Positions 26,606 through 35,611 are shown, counted from the stretch's first letter. The stretch: 64,000 nt of DNA from Clavibacter sp. B3I6 (GCF_030816895.1 NZ_JAUSYL010000001.1:2232001-2296000); one strand, 5' to 3'. The notes: generated by a model from the sequence alone, not told the origin. Translations and numbers: made by a program.

Positions 26606-27988
26606 TCAGAGGATGTGGTCGACCAGCTGCGACGCGAGCCCGGCGTACCCTGCGGGGGTCAGCTCGAGCAGCCGCGCCTTCGCCTGGTCGCCGATGTCGA
26701 GCCCGGAGACGAACGCGCGCATCTCGTCGCGCCCGACGCGCTTGCCGCGCGTGAGCTCCTTGAGCACGGCGTACGGGTCGCTGATGGAGCTGCGCCCCGC
26801 GACGATCTCCGCGCGGATCACCGTCTGGATCGCCTCGCCGAGGACCTCCCAGTTGGCGTCGAGGTCGGCCGCGAGCAGCGCCCGGTCGACGTCGATCTCG
26901 AGGAGCCCGCGGCCGATGTTGTCGAGCGCGAGCAGCGAGTGCCCCAACGCGACGCCGACGTTCCGCTGCGTCGTGGAGTCGGTGAGGTCGCGCTGCAGGC
27001 GCGAGGTGACGAGCGTCGAGGCGAGCGAGTCGAGCAGCGCGTCCGAGAGCTCGAGGTTGGCCTCGGCGTTCTCGAACCGGATGGGGTTGATCTTGTGCGG
27101 CATGGTCGACGACCCGGTGGCTCCCGCCTGCGGGATCTGCCGGAAGTAGCCCATGGAGATGTAGGTCCACACGTCGGTGCAGAGGTTGTGCAGCACCCGG
27201 TTGACGTGCGCGATGCGCGTGTAGAGCTCGGCCTGCCAGTCGTGCGACTCGATCTGCGTGGTGAGCGGGTTCCACACCAGCCCGAGCGAGGTGACGAAGG
27301 CGCGGGACTCGGCGGGCCAGTCGACGTCGGCGTCGGCCGCGAGGTGGGCCGCGAAGGTGCCGGTGGCACCGCTGAACTTGCCCAGGACCTCGACGTCCTC
27401 CACGTCGGCGCGCAGGCGCTCCAGCCGGTGCACGAACACCGCGAGCTCCTTGCCGAGGGTGGTGGGTGTGGCCGGCTGACCGTGCGTGCGCGACAGCATC
27501 GCGTCGTCGCGGAAGAGCAGCGCGCGCTCGCGGAGCGCGCCGATGACCGCGACGAGCTTCGGGAGCCACACCTCGCGCACCGCGCGGTCGATGACGAGCG
27601 CGTACGAGAGGTTGTTGATGTCCTCGCTGGTGCAGGCGAAGTGCGTGAGCTCCGCGACCCGACCGAGACCCAGCTCCTCGAGGCGGTCGCGCACGAAGTA
27701 CTCCACCGCCTTGACGTCGTGCCGCGTGACGGCCTCGACGCGGGCGAGCGCGTCGATCTGCTCCTGCCCGAACCCCGCCACGACCTCGCGCAGCGCCGCC
27801 TTCTGCGCGTCCGTGAACGGCGCGGAGGAGAGGAGCGAGCGGTCGGTGAGGTGGATGAGCCACTCGATCTCGACGTGGATGCGCGCCCGGTTGAGACCCG
27901 CCTCCGAGAGGTGCTCGCCGAGCTCGGTGACGACGGGGGCGTAGCGGCCGTCGAGGGGGCTCAGCACCTGCGGGGGCAACGGGCTCAT
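26606..27988 (-). CDS. purB: Adenylosuccinate lyase
   Basis: 460 residues from ATG 27988, with AGGAG 10 bases upstream. N terminus: LSPLDGRYAPVVTELGEHLSE. Catalytic histidine segments: THFACTSEDINNLSYAL and RTHGQPATPTTLGKE. Superfamily signature loop: GSSTMPHKINPIRFENAEAN. It is the long bacterial type, like E. coli PurB. It cleaves SAICAR and adenylosuccinate to release fumarate in purine synthesis. The upstream phosphatase frame runs into this gene without a stop codon, so a fused product cannot be excluded, but purB has its own ribosome binding site. Confidence 0.95.
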   Translation of the reverse strand: MSPLPPQVLSPLDGRYAPVVTELGEHLSEAGLNRARIHVEIEWLIHLTDRSLLSSAPFTDAQKAALREVVAGFGQEQIDALARVEAVTRHDVKAVEYFVRDRLEELGLGRVAELTHFACTSEDINNLSYALVIDRAVREVWLPKLVAVIGALRERALLFRDDAMLSRTHGQPATPTTLGKELAVFVHRLERLRADVEDVEVLGKFSGATGTFAAHLAADADVDWPAESRAFVTSLGLVWNPLTTQIESHDWQAELYTRIAHVNRVLHNLCTDVWTYISMGYFRQIPQAGATGSSTMPHKINPIRFENAEANLELSDALLDSLASTLVTSRLQRDLTDSTTQRNVGVALGHSLLALDNIGRGLLEIDVDRALLAADLDANWEVLGEAIQTVIRAEIVAGRSSISDPYAVLKELTRGKRVGRDEMRAFVSGLDIGDQAKARLLELTPAGYAGLASQLVDHIL

Positions 27989-28528
27989 GCGGGGTGATCT
28001 CCTAGCTGGGGGACGGATGCCGGGCTCCACCTGCGCGAGGAGGGCCCGGGAGGCTCGGTCTATCATCCCAAGAACCCGGTCGAACATCGCCGCGTCGGTG
28101 TAGTACGGGTCGGGCACGTCTCGCAGGTGCGCCTGTGGAGGATCGAACGACAGCAGCAGGTGGATCTTCGCCCGGTCCGCCTCCGTCCGGGCCCACTGCC
28201 GCAGCGTTCGCTCCTGGCCGCGGTCGAACACGACGACCAGGTCGAGGTCGGGGAGCGCGTCCGGGTCGAACTGCTTGGCGCGGTGGGCGGCGCCCGACAG
28301 CCCGCGCCGCTCGAGCGCGGCCAGCGTCCGCTCGTCCGCCTGCTCGCCCACGTGCCAGTCGCCCGTGCCCGCGCTCGTCACGGACACGCGGTCCGCGTGG
28401 CCGGCACGCTGCACCAGGTCCCGGAACACGACCTCCGCCATCGGCGAGCGGCAGATGTTGCCCGTGCAGACGAAGGCGATCCGGAAGACGGGTGGCGCCG
28501 TCGGGGCCGGAGGGTCGGGGGCTCCCAT
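27989..28528 (-). CDS. Low-molecular-weight protein-tyrosine phosphatase, frame open into purB
   Basis: 180 codons from ATG 28528 to the purB start. The catalytic P-loop FVCTGNICRSPMAE (CX5RS) is near residue 20, and the general-acid aspartate lies in DVPDPYYTD. Family length is 150-170 residues, so the domain is complete. It removes phosphate from tyrosine, in bacteria often on polysaccharide-synthesis kinases. No in-frame stop separates it from purB. The five-G run at 28008-28012 may hide an indel: one base fewer gives a TGA overlapping the purB ATG, one more gives TAG just before the purB ribosome binding site. Confidence 0.85.
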
Positions 28529-28661
28529 GCGCTCATTCTGTCGGCTGCGCTCCCTCCCCACATCCCCGGGCACGGGCTCCGTCCCCGGATGACGGCCCCC
28601 ACTGCGTCGCGGGCTCCCTCGCGGGCACGATGCGAGTCGACGGGCAGATGGAGGGGACGCG

Positions 28662-28991
28662 GTGCAGGAGCGGGCGGATGCGGCAGGTGAGGGAGGTGGC
28701 GAGCCGCTCGGGCTGACGCCGGGGCACGGCGGGGGAGGGACGCCGGGCCAGCTGCGCGTCGAGGAGCGCGCACGCGTGCACGCGCTCGCGGCGCTCGCGG
28801 ACGCGGTGGCGGAGACCGGACGCGACGTCGCGTCGTGCGGCGACGATCCGTCCTGGTCCGGGCGCGCGCACGACGCGTACGCCCGGGCGCTGGACGACCT
28901 GGCCGGGCGGATCGCCCTCGCCGCGACCCTGCTCCACGACGCCCGTGCTGCTGCGGGCTCCGCGTCCGGCTGTCCCGGGGTCCGTCCGTGA
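28662..28991 (+). CDS. WXG100-like small helical protein
   Basis: 109 residues from GTG 28662, with GGAGGGG upstream. After a Gly-rich start, a helical hairpin is likely: VHALAALADAVAETGRDVA, a turn with PSWSGRAHDAY, then ALDDLAGRIALAATLLHDA. The W-S-G turn between two helices is the hallmark of WXG100/ESAT-6-like proteins, usually exported by type VII secretion. The stop overlaps the start of the next gene (GTGA), so the two are co-translated. This is an inference from motif and layout; sequence similarity in this family is weak. Confidence 0.65.
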   Translation: MQERADAAGEGGGEPLGLTPGHGGGGTPGQLRVEERARVHALAALADAVAETGRDVASCGDDPSWSGRAHDAYARALDDLAGRIALAATLLHDARAAAGSASGCPGVRP

Positions 28992-30355
28992 GCGACGCCA
29001 CGGCCCCGGGCCTCACGGTGACCGTCGGCGGCGCCACCGTCGTCGTCACGGACGATCTCACGCGCCTCGCCGCGCGACTCGACCACACGGGGGAGCGCCT
29101 CGAGCAGCATGCAGTGGCGCTCGCCCTGCCGCCGCTCGTCGCCACGATCGGGGGCGAGCACGACGCGGGCCTCGACGTGCCGCGCGGCCTCCTGTCCTCC
29201 GCCGCGCACGACGCGCGGTCCCTCGCCGTCGACCTGCGCCGCGCCGCCGCCGAGTACGCGGACGGGGAGCGCGACGTGGCCCGGTGCGTCCGTGCCGCGT
29301 CGGGCGAGGGGGGCGGCGCGCTCGCCGCGGGCACGGGCAGCGGCGGCCTCCTCGGCGACGCCGCCCGGTCCGCGGCCGACGGGATCCGGCTGCTCGGGGT
29401 CGACGGCATGATCGCGCGCCGGCCCGACGGACCGGGGCGGCTGATGCTGCCGGCGGCCGTCCGGGACGTCGTGTCGGACGTCGCCGCCGCGGCCACGCGT
29501 CTCGTGCCGCCTGCCGGCGCGCACGATGCGGACGTCCGGCAGACGGCCGCGGGCCTCCTGGGCCTGCTCGGCGCCGTCGGCCTCCTGCGGGACGCGCCCG
29601 CGTCCGTGCGCGCACGACCCGACGCCCTCCGGCCGGCGCCGTCGTCCCTCACCGACCTCGCCGACCGGATCCCCGACCCCGTCCCCGGGGCTCCGCAGAT
29701 GCGCGTCGAGGAGTACCGCGCGCCCGACGGCGGCCGCCGCTTCGTCGCCTACCTCGGCGGGATGCAGACGCTGGACCCGCGCACGGGCCGCGAGGAGTTC
29801 GGCCCGGCCTCCGCGACCGCCGCCCTCGCGACGGAGGGCGGCTCCGCGGTCCGCGCCGCGGAGACCGCGCTCCGCGAGGCGGGCGTCACCGCGGACGACG
29901 AGGTGTACGTCGTGGGCTACTCGATGGGCGGGATCCTCGCGCGCTCGGTCGGCGACGACCCGGGCTTCCACGTCACCCACGAGCTCACCTTCGGCTCCCC
30001 GCTCGGGCAGCTGCCGATGCGACCGGGCGTCGACGGCGTGGCGGTGGAGCACACGGACGATCCGGTCCCCGCGCTCGGGGGCGTGCGCTCCTCCGACGGC
30101 GACGCGGGCGACGACGTCGTGGTGCGCGCACCCGCATACGGCCCCACGGCGTCGGCGGGTCCCCTGGACGCGCACCAGCTCCCGACCTACCGCGCGACCG
30201 CGGCGGAGATGGACGCCTCGCGCTCGCCGCGGCTCGTGGAGGCGCGCGAGGGGCTCCACCGCTTCCTCGACGGGGCGACGCCGGTCGCATCCCGCCTCTA
30301 CCGGGCGGAGCGCCCGCCCGTCATGCCGGCGATCCCCACGGAGGGCACCCGGTGA
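28988..30355 (+). CDS. Alpha/beta-hydrolase (lipase-like) with helical N-terminal domain
   Basis: 455 residues from GTG 28988. The first 110 are predicted helical (TDDLTRLAARLDHTGERLEQ, then SLAVDLRRAAAEYADGERDV), resembling a WXG/LXG-type domain. A Gly/Ala-rich link follows, and the C-terminal half has alpha/beta-hydrolase features: nucleophile elbow VVGYSMGGILAR (Ser about residue 318), TFGSPLG, a candidate Asp in HTDDPVPAL and His in LDAHQLPTY. There is no signal peptide. Coupled to the WXG100-like gene, it may be a type VII-type secreted hydrolase; substrate unknown. Confidence 0.72.
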   Translation: MSDATAPGLTVTVGGATVVVTDDLTRLAARLDHTGERLEQHAVALALPPLVATIGGEHDAGLDVPRGLLSSAAHDARSLAVDLRRAAAEYADGERDVARCVRAASGEGGGALAAGTGSGGLLGDAARSAADGIRLLGVDGMIARRPDGPGRLMLPAAVRDVVSDVAAAATRLVPPAGAHDADVRQTAAGLLGLLGAVGLLRDAPASVRARPDALRPAPSSLTDLADRIPDPVPGAPQMRVEEYRAPDGGRRFVAYLGGMQTLDPRTGREEFGPASATAALATEGGSAVRAAETALREAGVTADDEVYVVGYSMGGILARSVGDDPGFHVTHELTFGSPLGQLPMRPGVDGVAVEHTDDPVPALGGVRSSDGDAGDDVVVRAPAYGPTASAGPLDAHQLPTYRATAAEMDASRSPRLVEAREGLHRFLDGATPVASRLYRAERPPVMPAIPTEGTR

Positions 30356-30363
30356 GCGACGGG

Positions 30364-30759
30364 TCAGCCCCTCGCGGTCACGGGGCGCAGCACGAGGCCC
30401 ACGAGCCAGCTGAACACCGCCATGAGGAGCGCGCCGAGCACGCCCCACCAGAAGCCCTCCACCGTGAGGCCGAAGCCGAGGGCGTCGGAGATCGCGCCCA
30501 CCAGGAGGAAGAGCAGGCCGTTCACGACGAGCGAGATGAGCCCGAGCGTGAGGATGTAGAGGGGGAACGCCACGATGCGGATCGCGGTGCCGATCACGCC
30601 GTTCACGATGCCGAAGATCGCGCCCAGCAGGAGGTAGGTGAGCACGGTGGCCGTGACGTCGCCGGGTGCGTAGGCGGTCACGACCGTGCCGGAGACGATG
30701 AGCGTGGTGAGCCAGAGCGCGACGGCGTTGATCACGACGCGGACGAGGAATCGGGGCAT
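30364..30759 (-). CDS. Phage holin family (4-TMS) membrane protein
   Basis: 131 residues with four membrane spans; contains LLLGAIFGIVNGVIGTAIRIVAFPLYILT and LGLISLVVNGLLFLLVGAISD, typical of the mycobacterial 4-TMS phage holin / DUF360-like family. Despite the name these are ordinary chromosomal proteins in Actinobacteria and no phage gene is near. Function unknown. It ends close to, and converges with, the hydrolase gene. Confidence 0.85.
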   Translation of the reverse strand: MPRFLVRVVINAVALWLTTLIVSGTVVTAYAPGDVTATVLTYLLLGAIFGIVNGVIGTAIRIVAFPLYILTLGLISLVVNGLLFLLVGAISDALGFGLTVEGFWWGVLGALLMAVFSWLVGLVLRPVTARG

Positions 30760-30826
30760 GCGCCGATCCTCGCAGACGGCGCCCCGGCCGGCCAGGGACG
30801 GCCGGGGCACGGCCGGGCGCCGCCCG

Positions 30827-30832
30827 TAGAAT
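30827..30832 (+). promoter_or_regulatory. -10 box for the HisC-type aminotransferase (leaderless)
   Basis: TAGAAT, 6 bases before GTG 30839, with no Shine-Dalgarno sequence. Confidence 0.6.
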
Positions 30833-30838
30833 CGCCCG

Positions 30839-31954
30839 GTGACCCCCGAACCCGCGCCCCTCCACCCCGCGGCCCCCGTGCGGCTCCGCCCCGCCATCGC
30901 GGCCATGGTCGCGTACCGCCAGGGCAAGCCCGCCGGTGAGGACGACTTCAAGCTCTCGAGCAACGAGAACCCCTTCGACCCGCTGCCCTCCGTGCTGGCC
31001 CGCATCGACCAGGTCCGCGACGTCAACCGCTACCCGGACGCGGGGGCGACCCTGCTGCGCACCGCGCTCGCCGAGCGCTTCGGCGTCACGGTCGACCACG
31101 TGCACGCGGGTGCCGGATCCGTCGCGATCCTCTCGCAGCTCATCACGGCCGCGGCCGGCCCGGGCGACGAGGTCGTCCACGCGTGGCGCTCCTTCGAGGC
31201 GTACCCCACGCTCATCACGGTCGCAGGAGCCACGGGCGTCCCGATCCCGAACCTCCCCGACCACTCGCACGACGTCGACGGCATGATCGCGGCCCTCACC
31301 GACCGCACGCGCGTCGTCATCGTGTGCACCCCGAACAACCCCACGGGCACGCTCGTGAGCCGGGAGGACCTCGAGCGCCTGCTCGCGGCCGTCCCGCGCG
31401 ACGTGCTCGTGCTGCTCGACGAGGCCTACGGCGAGTTCGTCGCGCCGGAGCATGCCCTCGACGGCATGCGCCTCGTGGCCGACCACCCGAACCTCGTCGT
31501 CCTCCGCACGTTCTCCAAGGCTTACGGGCTCGCGGGACTGCGGATCGGCTACGCGGTCGGGCACCCGCGGATCCTCGACGCGGCCCGCTCCGCGGCCATC
31601 CCACTGTCCGTCACGGGCCACGCGCAGCACGCGGCGCTCGCGTCGCTCGAGCACGAGGACGAGCTCCTGGAGCGCGTCGCCGTCCTCGCCCGTGACCGCG
31701 ACGAGGCCTGGCGCGCGCTCACCGAGCAGGGCTGGGAGGTCCCGCGCCCGCACGGCAACTTCGTCTGGCTGGCCACGGGCGCCGAGACGGCCGAGGTGGA
31801 GGCGCAGCTCGCCGCCGCCGGGCTGGTCGTCCGCGCGTTCGGATCCGAGGGGATCCGCGTCACCGTCGGCGAGCCCGCCTCTGTCCGGAAGCTACTGAAC
31901 GCGTCGGCGGAGATTGTCCGGGGGCTGCCGGAGGGCCACCCGGCGCGCCGGTAG
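30839..31954 (+). CDS. Histidinol-phosphate/aromatic aminotransferase (HisC-Pat family)
   Basis: 371 residues, PLP fold-type I. FKLSSNENPFDPLPSV is the HisC/Pat start; then NRYPDAGATLLRTALAERFG, TPNNPTGTLVSREDLE, LLDEAYGEFV and the PLP-lysine segment RTFSKAYGLAGLRIGYA. It could be histidinol-phosphate aminotransferase or the closely related aromatic aminotransferase (Pat). No other his gene is nearby, which slightly favours the latter. The stop codon TAG (31952-31954) also forms the -10 box of the next gene. Confidence 0.88.
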   Translation: MTPEPAPLHPAAPVRLRPAIAAMVAYRQGKPAGEDDFKLSSNENPFDPLPSVLARIDQVRDVNRYPDAGATLLRTALAERFGVTVDHVHAGAGSVAILSQLITAAAGPGDEVVHAWRSFEAYPTLITVAGATGVPIPNLPDHSHDVDGMIAALTDRTRVVIVCTPNNPTGTLVSREDLERLLAAVPRDVLVLLDEAYGEFVAPEHALDGMRLVADHPNLVVLRTFSKAYGLAGLRIGYAVGHPRILDAARSAAIPLSVTGHAQHAALASLEHEDELLERVAVLARDRDEAWRALTEQGWEVPRPHGNFVWLATGAETAEVEAQLAAAGLVVRAFGSEGIRVTVGEPASVRKLLNASAEIVRGLPEGHPARR

Positions 31955-31957
31955 GTT
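31952..31957 (+). promoter_or_regulatory. -10 box for E1alpha (leaderless), overlapping the upstream stop codon
   Basis: TAGGTT, 6 bases before ATG 31964. Its first three bases are the stop codon of the aminotransferase gene. Confidence 0.55.
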
Positions 31958-31963
31958 GGGACG

Positions 31964-33076
31964 ATGCCGGAAAGCGATGTGACGGTCCAGCTCCTGACCC
32001 CCGCGGGCGAGCTCGCACCGAGCGACTCCGCGGAGGAGTTCCTCCCCTACTTCGAGCGACTCACGGAGGACGACCACAGCGGCTTCCTCCGCGACATGCG
32101 CCTCACGCGGGCGTTCGACCTCGAGGCCACCAACCTCCAGCGCCAGGGCCACCTCGGCCTGTGGGCGCCGAGCACCGGCCAGGAGGCGGCGCAGGTCGGA
32201 TCCGGCCGGGCCACGCGCCCGCAGGACCACGTGTTCCCCGCGTACCGCGAGCACGGCGTCGCGCTGATCCGGGGCATCGACCCCGTCGACATCGTGCGCC
32301 TCATGCGCGGCGTCACCCACGGCGGCTGGGATCCGGCGGCCGGCAACTTCCACCTCTACACGCTGGTCATCGGCTCGCAGGCCCTGCACGCCACGGGCTA
32401 CGCGATGGGCGTGGCGTTCGACGGCGATGTGGCGACGGGCGACCCCGACCGCGACACGGCCGTCATCGCCTACTACGGCGACGGCGCCACCAGCCAGGGG
32501 GACGTCAGCGAGGCGTTCGTCTTCGCCGCGAGCTTCCAGACCCCGCAGGTCTTCTTCCTCCAGAACAACCACTGGGCGATCTCGGTGCCCGTCTCCACGC
32601 AGTCGCGGACGCCCCTGTACCTCCGCTCCCGCGGCTTCGGGGTGCCCAGCACGCAGGTCGACGGCAACGACGTGTTCGCGAGCTACGCCGTGACGGCCAA
32701 GCACCTCGACGACGCGCGCAACGGCCGCGGCCCGTCCTTCATCGAGGCCCTCACGTACCGCGTCGGCGCGCACACGTCGAGTGACGACCCGACGAAGTAC
32801 CGCACCGACGACGAGCTGCAGGGCTGGGTCGCGAAGGACCCCATCGCCCGCCTCGAGGCGTACCTGCGCGGCCAGGGCGCGCCGCAGTCCCTGTTCGACG
32901 GCATCGACGAGGAGGCGAGGGACCTCGCGTCCGACGTGCGCCGCCGCACCATCGAGCTCACCGGCCCGCCGCTGTCGGGCATCTTCGACCACGTCTACTC
33001 CGATCCGCACAGCGTCACCGCGGAGCAGCGCGAGTGGCTCGAGCGCTACGAGGCCTCGCTGGGAGGGACCCGATGA
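31964..33076 (+). CDS. 2-oxoacid dehydrogenase E1 component, alpha subunit
   Basis: 370 residues. Thiamine diphosphate-binding motif: AYYGDGATSQGDVSEAFVFAASFQTPQVFFLQNN (GDG to NN). Also HLGLWAPSTGQEAAQVGS and YREHGVALIRG. It is the branched-chain or pyruvate dehydrogenase E1alpha type. With E1beta and E2 downstream it decarboxylates a 2-oxoacid and passes the acyl group to lipoate. Actinobacterial three-gene clusters like this usually act on branched-chain 2-oxoacids, but the substrate cannot be fixed here. The E3 subunit is not in the window. Confidence 0.93.
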   Translation: MPESDVTVQLLTPAGELAPSDSAEEFLPYFERLTEDDHSGFLRDMRLTRAFDLEATNLQRQGHLGLWAPSTGQEAAQVGSGRATRPQDHVFPAYREHGVALIRGIDPVDIVRLMRGVTHGGWDPAAGNFHLYTLVIGSQALHATGYAMGVAFDGDVATGDPDRDTAVIAYYGDGATSQGDVSEAFVFAASFQTPQVFFLQNNHWAISVPVSTQSRTPLYLRSRGFGVPSTQVDGNDVFASYAVTAKHLDDARNGRGPSFIEALTYRVGAHTSSDDPTKYRTDDELQGWVAKDPIARLEAYLRGQGAPQSLFDGIDEEARDLASDVRRRTIELTGPPLSGIFDHVYSDPHSVTAEQREWLERYEASLGGTR

Positions 33077-34122
33077 CCGACACCATCGACCGCGCCGAGG
33101 CCGCCGGGGCCGCCGGGACGGGCGCCGCGGACGGCGCGCCCGCCGGCATCGAGAGCATGCCCATGGCGAAGGCCCTCAACGCCGGCCTGCGCCGTGCGCT
33201 CGAGGAGGACGACAAGGTCCTGCTCATGGGCGAGGACATCGGCCCGCTGGGCGGCGTCTTCCGCATCACCGAGCACCTGCAGCGCGACTTCGGCGACCGC
33301 CGGGTCATCGACACCCCGCTCGCCGAGTCCGGCATCGTCGGCACCGCCATCGGCCTGGCCATGCGCGGCTACCGGCCCGTGTGCGAGATCCAGTTCGACG
33401 GCTTCATCTACCCGGCCTTCGACCAGATCACGAGCCAGCTCGCCAAGATCACGAACCGGCACGAGGGCGCCCTGCGCATGCCCGTCGTGATCCGCGTGCC
33501 CTACGGCGGCCACATCGGCGCCATCGAGCACCACCAGGAGAGCCCCGAGGCGTACTTCGCGCACACGCCCGGCCTCCGCGTGGTCAGCCCGAGCACTCCG
33601 CACGACGCCTACTGGATGATCCAGGAGGCCATCCGGTCGGACGACCCGGTTATGTTCTTCGAGCCCAAGGCCCGCTACCGGCCGAAGGGCGAGGTCGACT
33701 TCTCCGCGCCCGGCATCGGCCTGCACGAGAGCCGCGTCGTCCGCTCCGGCACCGACGTCACGCTGGTCGGCCACGGCGCCATGGTGTCCATGCTGCTGCA
33801 GGCCGCGGAGCTCGCGGCCGAGGAGGGCACGAGCGTCGAGGTCGTGGACCTGCGCTCGCTCTCGCCCGTCGACTACGGGCCGATCCTCGAGTCCGTCCAG
33901 CGCACCGGCCGCCTGGTCGTCGCGCAGGAGGCGCCGGGCCACGTGTCCGTCGGCTCCGAGATCGCGGCCACCGTCACCGAGCGCGCGTTCTACTCGCTCG
34001 AGGCGCCGGTGATCCGCGTCTCCGGCTTCGACGCCCCGTTCCCGCCCGCGAAGCTCGAGACGCTGTACCTCCCGGATGCCGACCGCATCCTCGAGGCCGT
34101 CGACCGCTCGCTCGCCTACTAG
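33073..34122 (+). CDS. 2-oxoacid dehydrogenase E1 component, beta subunit
   Basis: 349 residues from ATG 33073, overlapping the alpha-subunit stop as ATGA. After a 35-residue Ala/Gly-rich leader: SMPMAKALNAGLRRALEEDDKVLLMGEDIG, then TPLAESGIVGTAIGLAMRG, the cofactor-contacting QFDGFIYPAFDQI, and the C-terminal domain with VDLRSLSPVDYGPILESVQ and VSGFDAPFPPAKLE. It forms the alpha2beta2 E1 heterotetramer with the upstream product. Confidence 0.94.
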   Translation: MTDTIDRAEAAGAAGTGAADGAPAGIESMPMAKALNAGLRRALEEDDKVLLMGEDIGPLGGVFRITEHLQRDFGDRRVIDTPLAESGIVGTAIGLAMRGYRPVCEIQFDGFIYPAFDQITSQLAKITNRHEGALRMPVVIRVPYGGHIGAIEHHQESPEAYFAHTPGLRVVSPSTPHDAYWMIQEAIRSDDPVMFFEPKARYRPKGEVDFSAPGIGLHESRVVRSGTDVTLVGHGAMVSMLLQAAELAAEEGTSVEVVDLRSLSPVDYGPILESVQRTGRLVVAQEAPGHVSVGSEIAATVTERAFYSLEAPVIRVSGFDAPFPPAKLETLYLPDADRILEAVDRSLAY

Positions 34123-34165
34123 ACGCCGCCCGCCGCCCGCGCGGCACGGAGAAGAGGACCGCACG

Positions 34166-35575
34166 ATGGCTGATTCCGAGTTCACCCTGCCCGACGTGGG
34201 CGAGGGCCTCATCGACGCCGAGATCGTCTCGTGGCGCGTGCAGCCGGGCGACCAGGTGGCGCTCAACCAGGTGATCGTCGAGATCGAGACGGCGAAGTCG
34301 CTCGTGGAGCTGCCGAGCCCGTTCGCGGGCACGGTCTCCGGGCTGCTCGTGCAGGAGGGCCAGACCGTCGAGGTGGGCACCCCGATCATCGCGATCGCGC
34401 AGGGCACCCCGGGCCTGTCCGGCCCGGCCGAGACGCCCGCGCAGATGGCGCTGCCGAACGAGACGGTGATCGAGGACGACACGGCCATCGAGAGCCGCGA
34501 GCCCGCCGCGCCGCCCGCGCCCGCCGCCGAGGAGACCTCGGGCGCCGTGCTCGTGGGCTACGGCACGGTCGGCAAGGTCGCGAGCCGTCGGCGCCGCACG
34601 GAGCAGGGCGACGCGGCCCCCGCCGCCGCGCGACCGGTGACACGTGCCGGCGCGCCGGCCGGCGCCCCCGCCGCACGGGCCCCGCGCCCCGCGTCGGTGC
34701 CCGCCGCGTCGGCCGCGCCGATCATCGCGAAGCCCCCCATCCGCAAGCTCGCGAAGGACCTCGAGGTCGACCTCGCCGAGGTGGAGGCCACCGGCCTCGT
34801 CGGCGAGATCACGCGCGAGGACGTCATCCGCACCGCCCAGCAGGCGAGCGTCTTCAAGAACATCGAGACGCCCGAGTGGCCGGACGCGCGCGAGGACCGG
34901 ATCCCCGTCAAGGGTGTGCGCAAGGTCATCGCCGCCGCCATGGTGCAGAGCGCGTTCCAGGCGCCGCACGTGAGCCTCTTCGTGGACGTCGACGCGACCC
35001 GCACGATGGAGTTCGTCAAGCGCCTCAAGTCCTCCACCGACTTCGCCGGCGTCAAGGTCTCGCCGCTGCTCATCATGGCGAAGGCGATGATCTGGGCCGT
35101 GCGCCGGAACCCCACGGTGAACTCCTCGTGGACCGACCAGGAGATCATCGTCCGCCACTACGTGAACCTGGGGGTCGCCGCCGCGACGCCGCGCGGCCTC
35201 GTCGTGCCGAACGTCAAGGAGGCGCAGGCCATGTCGCTCCTCGAGCTCGCCCGCGCGCTCGAGCAGCTCACGCTCACGGCCCGTGACGGGAAGACGAGCC
35301 CGGCGGACATGAACCAGGGCACGATCACGCTCACGAACATCGGCGTCTTCGGCATGGACACCGGCACGCCGATCCTCAACCCGGGCGAGGTCGCCATCGT
35401 CGCGCTCGGCACCATCAAGCAGAAGCCCTGGGTCGTCGACGGCGAGGTGCGCCCGCGCTTCGTCACGACCATCGGCGCGAGCTTCGACCACCGCGTGGTC
35501 GACGGCGACGTGGCGAGCCGCTTCCTGGCGGACGTCGCGAGCATCATCGAGGAGCCGGCGCTGCTCCTGGATTGA
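34166..35575 (+). CDS. Dihydrolipoamide acyltransferase (E2)
   Basis: 469 residues. One lipoyl domain (about residues 1-78) carries the lipoylated Lys in EIETAKSLVELPSPF. An Ala/Pro linker leads to the peripheral-subunit-binding domain (KPPIRKLAKDLEVDLAEV, about residues 189-225). The catalytic domain runs from about 245 and ends with the CoA acyltransferase motif FDHRVVDGDVASRF (HxxxDG). It transfers the acyl group from lipoate to CoA. It closes the E1alpha-E1beta-E2 operon; AGAAGAGG lies upstream of the start, 43 bases after E1beta. Confidence 0.94.
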   Translation: MADSEFTLPDVGEGLIDAEIVSWRVQPGDQVALNQVIVEIETAKSLVELPSPFAGTVSGLLVQEGQTVEVGTPIIAIAQGTPGLSGPAETPAQMALPNETVIEDDTAIESREPAAPPAPAAEETSGAVLVGYGTVGKVASRRRRTEQGDAAPAAARPVTRAGAPAGAPAARAPRPASVPAASAAPIIAKPPIRKLAKDLEVDLAEVEATGLVGEITREDVIRTAQQASVFKNIETPEWPDAREDRIPVKGVRKVIAAAMVQSAFQAPHVSLFVDVDATRTMEFVKRLKSSTDFAGVKVSPLLIMAKAMIWAVRRNPTVNSSWTDQEIIVRHYVNLGVAAATPRGLVVPNVKEAQAMSLLELARALEQLTLTARDGKTSPADMNQGTITLTNIGVFGMDTGTPILNPGEVAIVALGTIKQKPWVVDGEVRPRFVTTIGASFDHRVVDGDVASRFLADVASIIEEPALLLD

Positions 35576-35611
35576 CGCGGGTCGGCGGAGCATCCCCAGC
35601 GGGGCCCTGTT

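Noticed and set aside
30364..30759. Prophage suggested by a phage-holin-family protein
   Set aside because: The family is a common chromosomal membrane protein in Actinobacteria; no integrase, capsid, tail or att repeat is nearby.
28529..31753. Extension of the phosphatase/purB frame further upstream on the minus strand to 1,715 codons
   Set aside because: Upstream of ATG 28528 the translation is low-complexity shadow of the plus-strand hydrolase and aminotransferase genes.
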